Part shown: one piece after another, positions 36,601-51,600 of the stretch
Layout: every line of letters starts with the position of its first letter
How positions within the stretch are numbered: position 1 is the first letter of the stretch
Source: Trochalopteron elliotii
Taxonomy: Eukaryota > Chordata > Aves > Passeriformes > Leiothrichidae
DNA: 64,000 bases
Direction: 5' to 3'
NCBI GenBank assembly: GCA_024734555.1
Contig: JANPWX010000097.1
Coordinates: 4,532,439-4,596,438, forward strand
Notes under the pieces: generated by a model
The model's database searches: none
Told to the model about the DNA's origin: nothing
Seen by the model: only the letters and a program-made list of their open reading frames with translations
Position numbers and translations under genes: made by a program

Positions 36601-39600
36601 TCCTAAAAGATACAATCATATTAAGCACTGCCTGAAACAAACTCTTGAAATACTATCTCCTCAATGCCTTAGATTTCAAATTCCACTACAGTCTTGCTGT
36701 AGCTGTGCAGGCAAAAGCAAGAAATGAGAATTTGCCTGCAATAAAGGCAGAAACAGCTTGGCCAAGTAATTCACTTCAGGAAATAACATTTCCAAAATAA
36801 TTTTTGGCAGACTTTTGAAGAAGTTACATTAGATATGCTTGCCAGCCATAATACTCCCTTAGCACTAAACTATTGCTCCTCTCCCAGTTACATGAGACAG
36901 TTGCTATAAATATTTATTTAAAACACTGTACAAATATCCATAATTAAACAAATTACTTTTAAAGCAGTTTACAAAGTAACATTTTAGAGAACACAATCAG
37001 AAAGATAAGGCATGTGTCTGCAAGTTCCAGGCCTATGCCTTGAAGTGGTAAGATTTATGTTTTGTCTCCATTAGGATTTATTTCTCCTGTTTTGCTTCAG
37101 AGGGCACACGTGGATACACACATACAGACATTTAGCTGGCTCACAGCTACCTTCTTCATAAGTATTTACTCTGTTAACTGAAATTAGTGCTTCTAATTAC
37201 AATGTGCTTCTAATGCATGTATCAGGTTATACCCTTCCACTCTTATTCTTCCTGTGCACACCTCCTCATCTCCTCATGAATCAATGTCTGGTTTTGGAGT
37301 ACAGACCAACACTATGAATGACAGCAAGCCTAAATGCTGCCAACAGACAGTGATTTTCAGCACTACACAGTGCTACAACAATTAAGAAAAATATGCCCCA
37401 GTAACACAGCACAGCCTTTTGGTTGTCACTTAGAGGATGTCAAACGCTAACAGCTCCTTCTTGCACTGCAGAGATGGTTCCATAAGTATGTTAATGACAG
37501 ATGCTGAAGAGGGGGTCTTTAGTAAGCAAAGTGATCACTGAACAGAATTCTCACATTGCCATCTCTATAACCATGTTTTATACTGCTTGATCAGCTCATC
37601 AGAAATCAGGAGGCTCATGTGAACCATGGGATTCATGTTTCTGAATACTCAAGAGAGAGATCACTGCTACTTATACAACTGATTCCTTTACAATGAATAT
37701 TTTTCTGCAATGAAAGTTTACCTGGTGCTTCCTCTAGTGCATCTGAAAGTGCTTCTTCTAAGGCCCCTGCTATTTCTCTGAATCTGAGAGAAAAAAAATT
37801 GAACATCACAATTCAACAGTTGCTTAAATTGATGCCTAAACATTTCTCAATGTTTACTTTAGTATTATTTCAATGTGCTACCAATGGTCATACACAGATT
37901 TTAAACCTGGGGTTACTTTTGCCTAAGTAACACCAGCATTCAAACATTTGAAAGAGAACCTTTGACATTTACAGGCACATCAAAGCTTATACTTTGGGAT
38001 ATTATTAAAGTCATGGTTGCAAACATTATCAAAATGATAGTTCACAGAGTGACAAGTCCTCAGCTTTCCCAGGAGGGAAGCTTTTTGTTACTGTTTTTAA
38101 ACTAAAAGCAAACAAATTGACACTTACTTTCTTTAACCTTCAGATATGCCACCTGATACTGGAGTTCCAGCTTTCTACGTGTTTGGAGCAGTAGCATAAG
38201 ATTCTGCAAACAATTCTTTTTTTGATTTAAAATGATTTTAAAATTATTTTAAAATGATTTTATTTAATAAAAATCAATAGCTCCTCAAGGACACCTGTTT
38301 TTTTTTAAATTCCCCTTTTAAAAATACACTTTTTAAAAAATTCATCATTCAAAGCAAAAAAACCCCACCGGAACCAAAATGACACCTCCAAAATTTTTTA
38401 GGTATAAGAGCAAAAGTTATTAAAACCTCTGATACTTTTCCATACTTGCATCATTTTAAGCTCCTCTTTAGGTAGGAAGTTCTGTTGTCACTGGTTTCCT
38501 CTTTTTTGCTTTTATGTGCATCATATAGTAACTCTGTGAGTCTTTCTATCAAACTTACTAATTACAAACTTGTAGAGTTTCTCTTAAAGTCTCTTAACCA
38601 TCATTTCCAGATCAGGACAGGGGCCCACCTAACTTTTCTTGTTCAAACTCCTAATGGGCTAAGATGAATATTTAGGAACTAAACAAGTTTGTGAAATGGC
38701 TTCAAAACCTCAGTTCTGCCTATGCACTGCTTCCATCAACAGAGCAGTGTCTTTAAGTCTTATGGTGAAAAGGATTAGAGAACAGAATTTCAATGATGAC
38801 ATAATTTTTGCTGAGTATTTCTTACACAGGAAATAATTTCCCCAGTGTGGAGCTCACTACAGTCCCACAATCAGCTGTACTGACAAAACTGGAAGAATGA
38901 AACATGGGAAAGGGTTACTGGTGCTGTTTGTGCCAGCACTGCTACAGAAGAAATGCCTGAACATCCATCTGTACTTCCCTCAAATGATCACTCCTAAAAG
39001 CTTTAGTAGTGGCTGATTTCTCTGGGGAATTTCTGTAATTGAAAAAAGAATAAAACAAACAATCTTAACTATAAACACCAAAGTGTGAGATAACAGTTCA
39101 ATAAAAATCTTGTATGACTTAAGGGATATCAGCACACATCAAGAGAAAGCTTCCCTGATACATATAATTAATATGTTGCATTATTTTCACAATTATGCAC
39201 TAAAGAATTCATGGGCACTTGAGTTAGCAGATTATTTCAATATAATGGAATAATATGGTTAAAGATGAATCAGCTGCTGTTATCCAAACATTTCTCAAAA
39301 TAGTACATTATTTAGACTTACAGTAATCTTGGATTAAAGGAAAATGGTTTTTTAAAAGTGTTTTAATCAATCAGAGCTCAGAATAGCTAATGGGAAACAT
39401 TTTTGAAGAGAAATAATATGCTGAAGCTCCATTTTAATTTCATGAGCAAGATTATCAAAATTTGATCAATTTGTCTCCTACTAGAAAAGCTGCACTTGAA
39501 ACAAAAAGGGCAGAGACAGAGAAGTATTAATGATACATATCTGTTAAAAGGTTCATAATGGCTGCAGTTCCACAGACACTTCTAGCCTGTGCACCACTAT

Positions 39601-42600
39601 GTAGTGAATACTGCTGCCCGTTCCCTTGGGCCAGCATGAATATTTGCACTGTTAAATGGTTTGGGGAAACTGACTGGAGTTGAACATCAGTCCTTTTTTT
39701 ATCCTGAGTAACAGGTCCTTATCAGTTCACTACACAGCTGTAGGAACAGATGTGCACACAAAAAACCAAACCAGGGTAACAGATGCTGTGACTACTGTTT
39801 TACAAAACACCATGGAACCACCAAAACACTAAGGCCCAGCTCCCAACTCCATGCTCTTGTCATTTCTATTAACTCTACCACTCCTAAAATTCCTGGATGG
39901 AATTTTTCAGCACAAATGTAGATTCACCCTGGATTTAAGAAACTGTATAAACGTGACTATGGTAGTGTTATTGTCAAAATACAGAACTGTGCAATAAAAA
40001 AGGCCACTAAAGTCATTCAGGTTAAAAATAAACATCAATTTCTCTTCCCTATCTTTTATAAATGACACTTTTTTTTTTTTTTTTTTAAGAAGCTCTCAGA
40101 AGGCTTTGGACCAAGACAGATCACACATGGCACACTTGAGTCATAGCAGACTTCATCAATGGTTCTTCGTCTGAAGGGTTGCCCTCCAGCCCTACAATCA
40201 GACCTGTAGACTACGCTTTCTAAAAATACAGTTCTGCATTCTATTTTGTTCATTAAAATTCTAACATTACTAGAATTAAAACAGGGCCTTCTTGGGTCTC
40301 TCTGCTCTTTTCTAGCTGCAAGGTCTGTAAAAGGAAATATTACAGATACATCAGGTCTGCTAGTAAAACAACCTACAAGTTATTACTTAGCTCCTCAGGA
40401 ATAGAGAACAGGACGACAATCTTTGGGAAAGCAATGCTACAAGACCCAGCATTTTAAAGAGTAAATGCTTTGAGACAAACAGAATGTCAAAAACAGGAAA
40501 AGAGTTATTTTTGTTCTTTAGTCCTTTACTTTTATACGTCTAAGAAGAAAGACTTCTTCCCTCACAATAAGTATTCCTCTGGATTTGCACAAGTAGCATC
40601 TTTCAACATATAGCTTAGTTTCAGGGACACTTGTTGTGGTTTCTCTCGTGGTGGGGGCTGCTACCGGCTAGCAGTGAATCCCTCCAGACCACAGAAACCT
40701 CTCACGTGGGTCCGTCAGCTCAGCAGCTGCTGAGTGGGTCAGGCTTGGAAGAAGGAAGCGTGCTCTCTCTTGGGTTTATAAGGATGTTTATTCAGTGCAG
40801 CCATGTGGAAGGGGCCTTGCTAGAGCCCCTTCTCACCAGGGTGGTAGCATGGAGAGGGCGAGGAGAAAGAAGAGAGAGTGGGTGTGGTGTGTCCCCTTTT
40901 CCCAGCTCGGGGGCTGGGCGGGGAAACACCGACCCATTGGGGAATGGAAGGGGGAGGGGTTACATCAGGAGGAACCACAGGGGCAGGAATGGAGGGGTGG
41001 AAGGAACATACCAAGTACAGACTTATAACAAATACAAAATACAAATTCAAAAACCTGAAACTCATGTCGCTACAGACACTGGAGAAAAAGAATTTGAAAC
41101 AAGAGCTCAAGACTTATTTAGATCTGTTCCTGAAAGTCTTACGAGCAGCTTATCAAATATGGTGTAACATACTGAAGAGCAGTTACGTAGTTTTTTGCTA
41201 AACTGTTGAAAGATAAAAGTTACTTGACTTAGCAATTAAATTCTTTGATTTCCACTATGATTTGCTGATGAATGAGGAGAATTTTGAACAATGAGGAGAT
41301 GTGACCTTAAGCCAGATCATCTTGCTGTGACTAACCTCTACTTTTGAAAGAGTGAACAAAACAATGCATGCCAACCTTATTTGAAAATACACAGGCAAAT
41401 TCCATTTGTTGTTAAAGCTGTGGTAAGAGGGATGAGCTCTCAACCGTTTCACGCTGGCCTGGGAGCCACACTGTCGTTCAAATTTCCGGACGAAATCCAT
41501 ACTGGTGGTGTATTTCTGCAGGGACAGAAGGAGCATTCTGATCACACAAAGGCTCCCAGCAAACAAGGAAGGCCACCACCCATTCAGCAGAACTCTTGTA
41601 TCATGGTACAACTAAGCTCGAGGTTCAGGATGGGCTGACACTGCCCCCCATCACCTAATCACACAAGGCTAAGAGCCCGGACTGTAGAGAAACCAAAACC
41701 AAACTCAACAGAAAGTGTTACTCTGTGATAACAAAAGCTAGCCCAGGACACTCCTACAAAGCATAAAACTGTCCCAGAACACTGACCAAGCAGAACTGAT
41801 CAGAGATTCATGAGTATTTCTCAACTCAGTCACTGGGGTGGTTCTGCACAGCACTAACAGAGACAGGTGCAGCAGATAAAAGCATACAACCAAGAGAAAT
41901 AATCAGGAATGAGACTCGGAAGCACACATACAAAACGACACACGACAATGGAAGCACAATACTTTTGTCTGTTACACAGGACCTGTTTCGTAAGAATTTC
42001 TGGATCTGTTTCCCTAAAAATGTTTTGCAAATATCAAATACATGCCGAAGAACTTCAAGCAATTTCAGATAAACTAACTTCATCCAGTGTCTGCTTCTAA
42101 TAACATGTTTATGAATATAAGTTGGTTGCAAGCAAAAAAAATTACATTAATCCCCAAACCCACTGTGGATTTGGTCTCAACAGTATGAGAACACCGAAAA
42201 TAATGAAATGATAAATCATGCACAAAGCAGGCCAAACACTTAGTGAAAACCAGAAGTAAAACAGTACAAAAAATGTTATTTCATACAAAACAGACCTCAC
42301 TAACAGACCACAAAACTTATGTAAATGGATTTAAAATCAAAACACAACTGCAGTTAAAATTACTTCTGTGAAATGAAAACTGGTTTGGTTTCTGTGCAAG
42401 TTTGTTCTATTAAAAAATTAGGAAACACCCATAAAACGTATTATATACTCCCATAAATCCCCTACTGAATTAATGAAATAAGCCTGAATCTCTCAGTGCT
42501 TCTGACTTCACTGCAGCTTTAGGGTCCAATCCACAATCCAGAGCACTGTGGGAGTGATGTGATTTTGCCTCTTATGAAGCAGTAAAACGTTATCAGGAGA

Positions 42601-45600
42601 GAAGCCCCTGCACTGCTGTTTAGAAAGTCTGCTCTCAGAAACTCTCCTGTGAACAAAGGACATGAAGTGCCACGGGAATGCTTTTGTATTTTGTATCTCA
42701 GTAAGTTCATAACTTTCTGTTAAAGGTATAATTATGGGAAATCTTTCTTGTGACATGGCAATTTCAGTGTCAAGATAGTATTCTGAAAAATACACACAAA
42801 AGCTTTTAAGCAACTTCTTTTCTCCTAATCTGGCTGTATTTTTAACACAATGGACCCATAAAAGGTATGGGAAGAGTTAGTCCCAGACTGAATGACAGAT
42901 TAGCTCTCTTTTGAGCCTTCTTTCTTAGATAATAAACCCAGCACTAAAAAGGCAAACAAGCTGTTAATGCTCTGCTACCCTAAGTGCAGGTCAGAGATAC
43001 ACACCAAACACTCTGTAAAGATCTATTGTTTCAAAATAGATGGCACCTCAAGAGACATTAAGCTCAGTATTGAGAATATTATATTCAGGAGAGGGCACTA
43101 ACTGCAAAATTGGTTCCTATTTCAGCTTCTAGGATTGGATTGTTGATTGCACAGTTATTTAAGAGAAGTAAAATGGGGAACCGAAATAGAGCAATTTTCA
43201 AACAGCAAAATCTAAACTTAATCTCCAGTGTTTAGAGATTAAAGAAGTATTCTGTTCAAATGCCCATAAATCTACGCATCCAACTCAAATAAGGGCACAT
43301 CAACCTGAAACAATTTTAAAAAAACACCTTGCACAAACAAACACTTATTTTACCATACTTAACATTGCCGGTCTGATTTCTAAAGGATTTAAAACAAATG
43401 CTTCATTCCCTCTCTCTCCTCTACACCTAAAACCCCCTTAGCAGATAACACTGCATATTCAAACTTTTCAGTATTAAACCTATACATAGATACATATGCA
43501 AATAAACATGGAGAAAAAGACTTTTCTGCATTTCTATCAACCAAGAAAATGGAGGTCAAAGATTATTGTCTAAAATCTGTGTAGCATTACTTGGCTCATC
43601 ATCAGTGCAAAAACAATTTTAAAGGGCTTTTCTCTCCCTCTTAATTCAGAACTATTAGTCTTTATATAGGCGTAATAGCATTTTTACACTTGGCATTTCA
43701 ACTCTGTATTGATTTTAAAGTAAAATATTTTAATGAGTTAAATGACTATGAGTCACTTAAGTAGTCAAAAGCAGTCTGGAAAGTACTTTGGACTTACTAC
43801 ATGATTTACCTGGAAGTCATGGGTGGGTGTTGGGTTTTTATGGGATTTTTTTGATTCTTGGGTGTTTTTTAAATAAATACAATGTCTTTGTTGGTCAGTA
43901 TCAGTGTAACATAAGACGGGCCTTTTAAGCAAACCCAGTTTATCTGGAGACAAAATACACTCCTGTACATCATGCAGCACAGTACAGCAAAAGCCCAACA
44001 AGGCTCACAATCTGCATGATGTAGGCCATAGGGTGAAAGCTTGAAGAGTGGCTAAAACTTTATGGTAAACTAAGAATTCTCATGAGGGAGGAGGAACACG
44101 CTACACTGTCGCTTGCATGGCACTACCACAGCTTTCTTCAAGATCCATGTCATTTGCTTCTTATCAGAGATACACTGCAAACAGTCATGCCTACCTGCCT
44201 TCACTTATTCAATATATCTGTACAAAAGAGATCTTAAATTCCAAGAAAAAGTATATAAGTGTTTAGTAAAAGCAGTTTTGCAGGAACACATGAAGAATCA
44301 CATGCCTCATTAGACCTCCACCAGCATTTCGTTAAGTCATCTGTCCTGATACACCAACAATGCCTTCCTTCAGCCAATTTATCACTGCTTCCCATCTCTA
44401 TCTTGAAAATAAAATGTTTCACACTAATCACATGTCAAATTGCCAAGGAAAAAAAAATCCAAAATTTTCAGTAATCATGCTTAAACACGAGGAAAAGTAG
44501 AAAGTTCATATTTTCTACTTGTGACATACTATAAAGCACTGCCAGAGCCAATCTTCATAAACCTGGAAATCTATTTCACCATTAGTAAAAGATAATGTTT
44601 TAGAGACAGAGCAGCACTACCAATGAAGAAAATACAAGACTGACCAGTACTTTAAATTCGTTATTTCATGTAAGCTTGTGATACCAGAGAAATACTATCT
44701 CTGTTTTCTAAACCTGATGGCACTGCCAAGTATTTTTAGGTTTTAGTTGACTCGTGTTTATAATCACAACAAAATCTTAAGTACTGCAAGGGAGCAGAAG
44801 CTAAAACAAGCAAGTGAAACAAAGGATTTTTTTAATCTTCCCATAGTAAAAAACAAGTTGCAACCCAGGTATTTAATTAGCATGACAGCTCCTGCTGTAC
44901 AAAGGTTCTAAACCTGAGTGAACACTGGAGTCATCCACTCCCACCTTCAATTACATTGCAGTTCTACTCCCAAAATCAACACTAATTCATCTGACTAAAT
45001 GGTGTCCAATAATTTCTGTATGACCTTTCCTAACAGACTTGAGGGGAGAATTAATTCCTATGAAAACTGAACCAATTGGTTTGAGATAGCCTTCTCTTCC
45101 AAGCCATGCAACAACATGAATTTAGACAAAAGCAGTAGGTGGGGGGAAAGTTACAGAACATGACTCTTTCAATTCTTGTGTCACAGAAATTAGAAATGGA
45201 AAAAATGAAGATTAATTACCTCATGAAACACATCTGGGTTTCCAGGGTTAAAAAGTGATGGTAATTTCTCTTCCAAACCGCGTACTATTTCTGGCCACAC
45301 CGAATTCACTAAGAAATCATATCCAGGAACAATATCTGCTTTTTCACTGAAAAAAATTGCAATTATTCCATGGTTATATTTTACCACTAGGCTTCTATTT
45401 GGAGGCAGGAATCACTAAAAAAACAGATGCACTGCATTAGACAAAATGCAATAAAATCTTTTACATATTAATGCCGATTCTCTCAAAAGGTTCTTCCTTT
45501 GAAGATTTCTCATCCGATTCTACAGTATCATCAAATCCAAGGTGGTTTTCTGTAACACTCAAAGTGTTTTAAAAATTCATCAGTTATATATTTTGCAAAT

Positions 45601-48600
45601 GTGTACTGGAAAATTAGTACATTTCAGCTGAGAAATCCTATTATTATTGGTATAATTCATGTTTTAATAGCTCCAAACTTACAAGACCTACCAAGTAGGA
45701 ATAATCTGACTAATGCAATGAAAAGAAGAACTTTTTCCTAATTGTTCCAAACTGTATTTATATTGTGTTTGATCAAAAGACTAAAAGATACCTTGATTAT
45801 GAAAACTTAAAAAATTGAGAGCAGAAGAGATAAAAGCATTCAATTCCAATTTAGTACACCACACTACAAAGTAGAAACATCCCATTATTAAGAAGAACGA
45901 TTAAAACTTGCTGAGGCATTAAAAGAATTAAAATATTAGTAAAACTTAGGAGTCATAAAAAGCTCAGCAATGGATGACTAATTAGAAAAGTAATTCTGCA
46001 GTCCCTAGGGGCTACCTCCATAGTTCTACTAATTACAGCAGTCTACTATATTAACCATCCTGCAAACAGATGAATAAATGGATACAATTCAGTAGACCTG
46101 AATTATTTAAGCTTGAAAACAGGCAATTTAATTGCATAAAGAATTAAGCACTTTTTGAGAACACAGTGGAAGCACAAATCAATTAAACCTGTAGTTTCAG
46201 TACTTGCAATAAATCAGTCAAACCCCTGAACATCATCCCCACTTTTCTGATGTGCACTAAAAACTCAGTAACTTCTGAACTTATATTCTAATAGCTTTAT
46301 TGTGTTCTTCTCCTTGGATGAAGTGTACAATCATATTTAATGGGTTCAGAAAACCAAGTTATCTGACACATTGTATTATGCACAAGACCCACTTCTACTA
46401 CTGAAATACAGGATTGTCTTTGCTTCCTGTGAAGGTCTGGGCTGCAGCACCAGGAAGGTCTGTTCCCTGTTTTGTTTTGAAAAACAGGCATGAGACAGAA
46501 ATCAAACTTGACTATTAATCTTCAGGAAAGGCCAGATAAGTCATTAGTGCCTGAAAGCTGATAATGCAAAGGATTTCAAAGCATATGATATTTGTTGTAA
46601 ACTTCAGTGCAGCTGAGAGAAAGGCCAAGATATTTACCTGGAAATTGCTCCCCCTGTTACTTCCCGCAGGAGACGGCAATGATGAGGAACAAACTCCAGC
46701 AGCCTATTGTACATGGCCTGGAGGCCATTAGGGTGGGCCTGCACATACTCCTCCACCATCACCTGCCAGGAACAGCTCCATGTTAATTGCCAGAAAAGTG
46801 AATATAAAATATGCTGCAATGTACGATTCACAAAACACTTAACATTATAACCTCAAATACTGGCAGAGCCAGTATATTACTATTTTTTTATTATATTTTC
46901 CAAGTATAACTTCCCAGCTTGAATTATTACTTCCTTTAAAGCAGCACTCTTAACTGCCAAGACTAGCCCCAAAAATGGGAAGGAGCTCCTTTCTTTTAAA
47001 TGTGAACCACTTTGTCTGGCTCCCAACCCACTGCCACATCACTGTCACCTGAAGCAGTCTGTCAAGTTAAACAGGCAACTGGTAAAAGCTAATCAAACTC
47101 AGAATAAAGTAAAAACTCCTTCTAAATGTTGAGGTGGCTGGTCCAATCCCAAATATAGGCAAGCCAAAGCAAAGAAGCTGTGACATTGCTAAGCCTTTAA
47201 TGCAGCTAGCAAAACAGTTTGTCTGGACAGTATCTCATACTCAGTGAAAATGGATAATCTTTGCCATAAAGAGAAGGAAGACAGTGGCAAAAGAACAATA
47301 GCTTGTTTCTTGGTACTCTTCCATATGTCTGAACACATTTGTCTCTTGCTACATAAACAAGTGGAATGGTGCAGAAGTGGTGAAAGAATAGACCCTGAGA
47401 AAACCAAGGGGGGGAAAATGACATGTCCCACACTGTAGCAGATGTTACAGCACTTAGCACTTGGACACTCAATGGAAACCTGTCCTAAATGGGAGAGGTT
47501 TGGATTTTTGATTCTTTAGCCCAAGAAAAACGGAGGTAAGAAAAAAAATCCCAACTGGATATAACATGAAATGGGTGACAAGCAGGTAAGAGAATTCCTC
47601 CATTCTTTTTTTCTTAAACAGCAACAACAACCAAATTGACATACTGTTAGGGCTCAGTTCTCCTGTGCTCTCCACAAAAATATTTCAAAGCTGCTAACAA
47701 AAGCTGGAGGTTCACAGGAAAAATAAGCACGTTTGGAAAACAGCTGGAATCTTTACGTTACCTTACCTCATCTACATAAGGTTTTACAAGGACTTGACCA
47801 ACTAATGCCTCTGCATCTCGTGTTTTGTCAATTGTTGCGTAAGTGCGCAGACAGTGGCGTATTATGTCAACATTGGAAGTCTGAAGGCCTTCCAAGAGCA
47901 GCCCTTCCAGAGACTGCTGCAGCATGGCTGTTATTCCAGCTATACGCTACAAGGAAAAAGAAATTATCGTCATAAAAAGCCAAAAGCAAAGCCTTGTCAT
48001 CATTGTTGAAGTAAATTCATCCAGAAGTACCTAATTCAGCTTTCTATCCTCACTTGAAAAGTACTGAAGTTTTGATAACTGCCAATGTTGAACAAACATT
48101 AACACAAACTTAATGGGTTCCTGATACTATATAAGAACAGGATTTATTATAATAAAGCTAAAGGCAATTATTTTCTTCTATATGTTGTAAGTTATATGGC
48201 AACTTATATCAGGTCTGCTTTATCCTGAGGAAATAATTGTTCCTTGTTCAGCTGAACCAGTATGTGACAATAAACAAAAGATTTACAATAAGTGACCAGG
48301 GATAACAATTGTAGCATTTACCCCTCACTGTGAGAGACTAAGCAGACAGCGTGTACCCAGCACTACTTGTCAAATTACCACAAAGCAATGACACAGAGTG
48401 ACACTAGCAAAAACCAAAGCAACTAGACTCCTTCTGGCTTCTACCAAACAGCTTCTTCAGTCTACACATATTCTCCTTCCTGCAAACCATTTTTCCTGAT
48501 CTCCCATGACATCTTTTCTAGATCTGACTCATTGCTACACTACCTGCAGATAAACTCCTGGCCCAAGATGGTCCCCACAACTCTGTATTTGAAGCAAGTT

Positions 48601-51600
48601 CAGCAACACACTTTAAGGTAGTCAGAGCTGAACTATGAATATAGTCAGACAAATTTCTTCTCTCTTTTTTTACATGCTGGTGTTGTGTCCATCCATCCTA
48701 AAATGATTCACACAGTTTGTACTGAAGGTGCAAAGTCAGGAACCCCATTGCTGACTAGTCATGAAAGCTACACTCTAACAAGCTTTAGCAACAACAGGGA
48801 CAGGACAGAAGTCCTGGCAAACACCATTAAGGAAGCCATGTGACAAATGTTCTCCCACCACACACACTACTCTGCTGCTCATGATCACTGCTGCTATTAT
48901 CCAAGTTTGATAACTCAGTGGCCAGAGGAGTCTTGTAAACTGTCCATGTAACAACATGATTGCATGGATGTCTGAAGCCAAAACAACTTTATATTGCCAA
49001 CAGGCAGAGGCACAAAGTGAAAAACTGGAACTCTGAACTACCTCACTAGCTTGAAAGCCATTAAGAATGACACCATCATGCTAATCAGCTTAAAGCATTA
49101 CCCCAACTCTATATTCACAGCCTTCTTTGAGCACAAGTTATCACTTATTCCTTCTCTCCACTGAATAAATAGAAGAAAAAAAATCACTTAATAATATCAA
49201 TTAATCTTTTACAGTAGGTAGAACAGTGTGTACTGGGAGATTAGTAAGGGCCAGCATAATTTCATGAGAAGACAAACTTGAATATATTCAAGCCAACCAC
49301 TGTGTAGGCACATTCCATTTATATTCTGGTCTGTACACTGCAGGTAACAAAGCCAACATAAATCTCTAGAACAAGGCCTCAGTATCAGTAAGCAGACAAA
49401 CTGAAAGACACATTAGGCTGACAAAAACATCTGTTGTATTTCCTACTTTTATTCTCAGTAATCTATCCTAAAGAAGTAAGCAAATAGGGCATAAATCCTC
49501 AGAAAATGCAATAGCTCAAGTCAGCTGATAAAAATGATCTCATGAAACCCATTTTTCTCCATAAATTAATTCAATAAAACTCTGTGGAAACAGGCATTTG
49601 TCTTCCAATTATACTGGCTGTGCTTGACTGTGCAAGTGTTAAGTGTCATGCAATACTTACTGGTCTCACTTTGTCTAAAAGGGGCATTCCTTTGCTTTGT
49701 ACTGCATGAAATTGTAGTTGATTAAATTCTGTGGCAATTCTCTCTAAAACTTGTCCAGTTAGAAGTGGACTAGAAGAGAGATGATGCAAAATGAGAATAC
49801 ATAGTTAGATCCTTTCAAACCAACTCACTCTCATCTGCAACAGATAGACAGAGCTCTCCCTCAATTTTTTGTAGTTTAAATATTTTGAATTCTGGTAGGT
49901 ACTACAATAATTATTGCAATCAAACAATAATGATCTGGAGCACACTACATGATTAATGCTGTTCTGCAGCTCTAACATGAAGTGGGTGAAGCAGAAGCTG
50001 AGAGGAACATAAGCTCTTGCCTCAGCAGTAGGAAGCACGTTTTGTAGATGGCAGTTTTATTATCACATGAAAAGTCAATCTTAAGAGAGCTCAGAAACTG
50101 CACCAGGTGACCTTCACCATCTAGATTTGTTTCTTTCTTACTCTGCCATATAGTAAAAATAATGACAGTTATCTCTAGAGAAACAGTCCTGCCCTTCTCA
50201 GGTCCACACAATCCCAATAATGAGCCAAATTTTCAGTTGTTCAAGTATGATCTTAATTGCAAACTTAATTCTGCAAAGTGCCTCACCTGACTGAAAACAT
50301 TTGCTTTCATCCTTCTAGGTATCAACCTACTTTCTGGTACCCCAACCCCCCAGGACCATGTGATCCAGCACACTGAGCTGAAGAGACAGTCCCACACTGT
50401 GTCTTCCCTCCAGCTTAAATTGTACTTGCATCCCAGTCAAGCCTTTCAACTGCATGACTGGTACATCAGTTCCAAAATTGGCTGAAAGACATCTTGCAAT
50501 CCTCAGCAAAGGCAGAGGAAGAGGTCTGACTGGAATTTGTCACAAACCTTCCTTGTACTAGGTTTGCACTGCCTGCCTTCAGCTGCTCTTGCAGCAGTCC
50601 TTGCACTTACACATAAGCAGGGGAAACAAGAAAAACTATTTTGTTTCACTTACAAATGACATTGGAACAAACTGTAGAGAGTATTTCAGACATGACAGGA
50701 TTAGTGACTTCCAATAAAACAAAGTAAAATAAAATAACTGCACACCAATTTCAAACAGCTTGCTTAGTGAAAGTACCACGAGTAATTTGGAACTTTGGAG
50801 TCTGAGTTACACGTTCTGTGAATGACTGGCTTGCAGAAGACTAAAATCAAAAAAATACTATAATTACACTAATTAATTCCATCAGAGTAACATTTCTTAC
50901 TGCTTGTAAATTCACCATCAACAACACCATGAAATTAGTCCCATCAATTACAAACAAAACTGAACATTACAAATTTTTTACCTGTTTCCTTCTAATGAGG
51001 ACAATTCTTTAGTGCCTTGGGAATGTAGAATCTTCTCAATTTTCTCAACAGACTGAATAACATGAATAAGTCTCAGGACACACATCTGTAATTAAAGAAA
51101 GATTTTTTGTATCTAACCCTGATCCCATTTGACATCACGAAAGAAAGTATTTTAGATGGTTTCTTAGTTCTTTGGGTTTTTTCTGGTTTAAGTTCTCTCT
51201 CTTTATCTTAACACTTGAGTCATGTCTCAGTTGAAGTATTGCTTACATAAGTCCATAAAACACCACAAATAAATGTTTATTACAGATGTAGGACAGCTGT
51301 TCCTATCCCTGATGTTTTTCAACCTTAAGCACAAAGACAAATATCAGTGTGTCTCCTACCCATAAAAAAACACCAGCTGTACTTCAATTCCACTCATAAA
51401 AAGTAAGTTTATACACTACTGCAGTCAGAAGCAAGAGCAACTATAACTAAAAAAAAAAAAAAAAAAAACAACTAAATCAAACATATGTTTTGGGCAACTA
51501 CAGTAAAACAAAGATTTATGATCAACTAGACACTGTAAAATATGAAGTCTGTCAACTAAAATGTCAATATATTTTACAAGTACAAAATCCTGCACAGTGT

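Noticed and set aside
38220..38280. Repeated aaaatgattttaaaat-type palindromes in COG2 intron 10
   Set aside because: The stretch is composed almost only of A and T, where such self-complementarity is expected.
40631..41167. 178-codon plus-strand open frame
   Set aside because: It lies almost wholly within the solo LTR and has no retroviral or other protein character.
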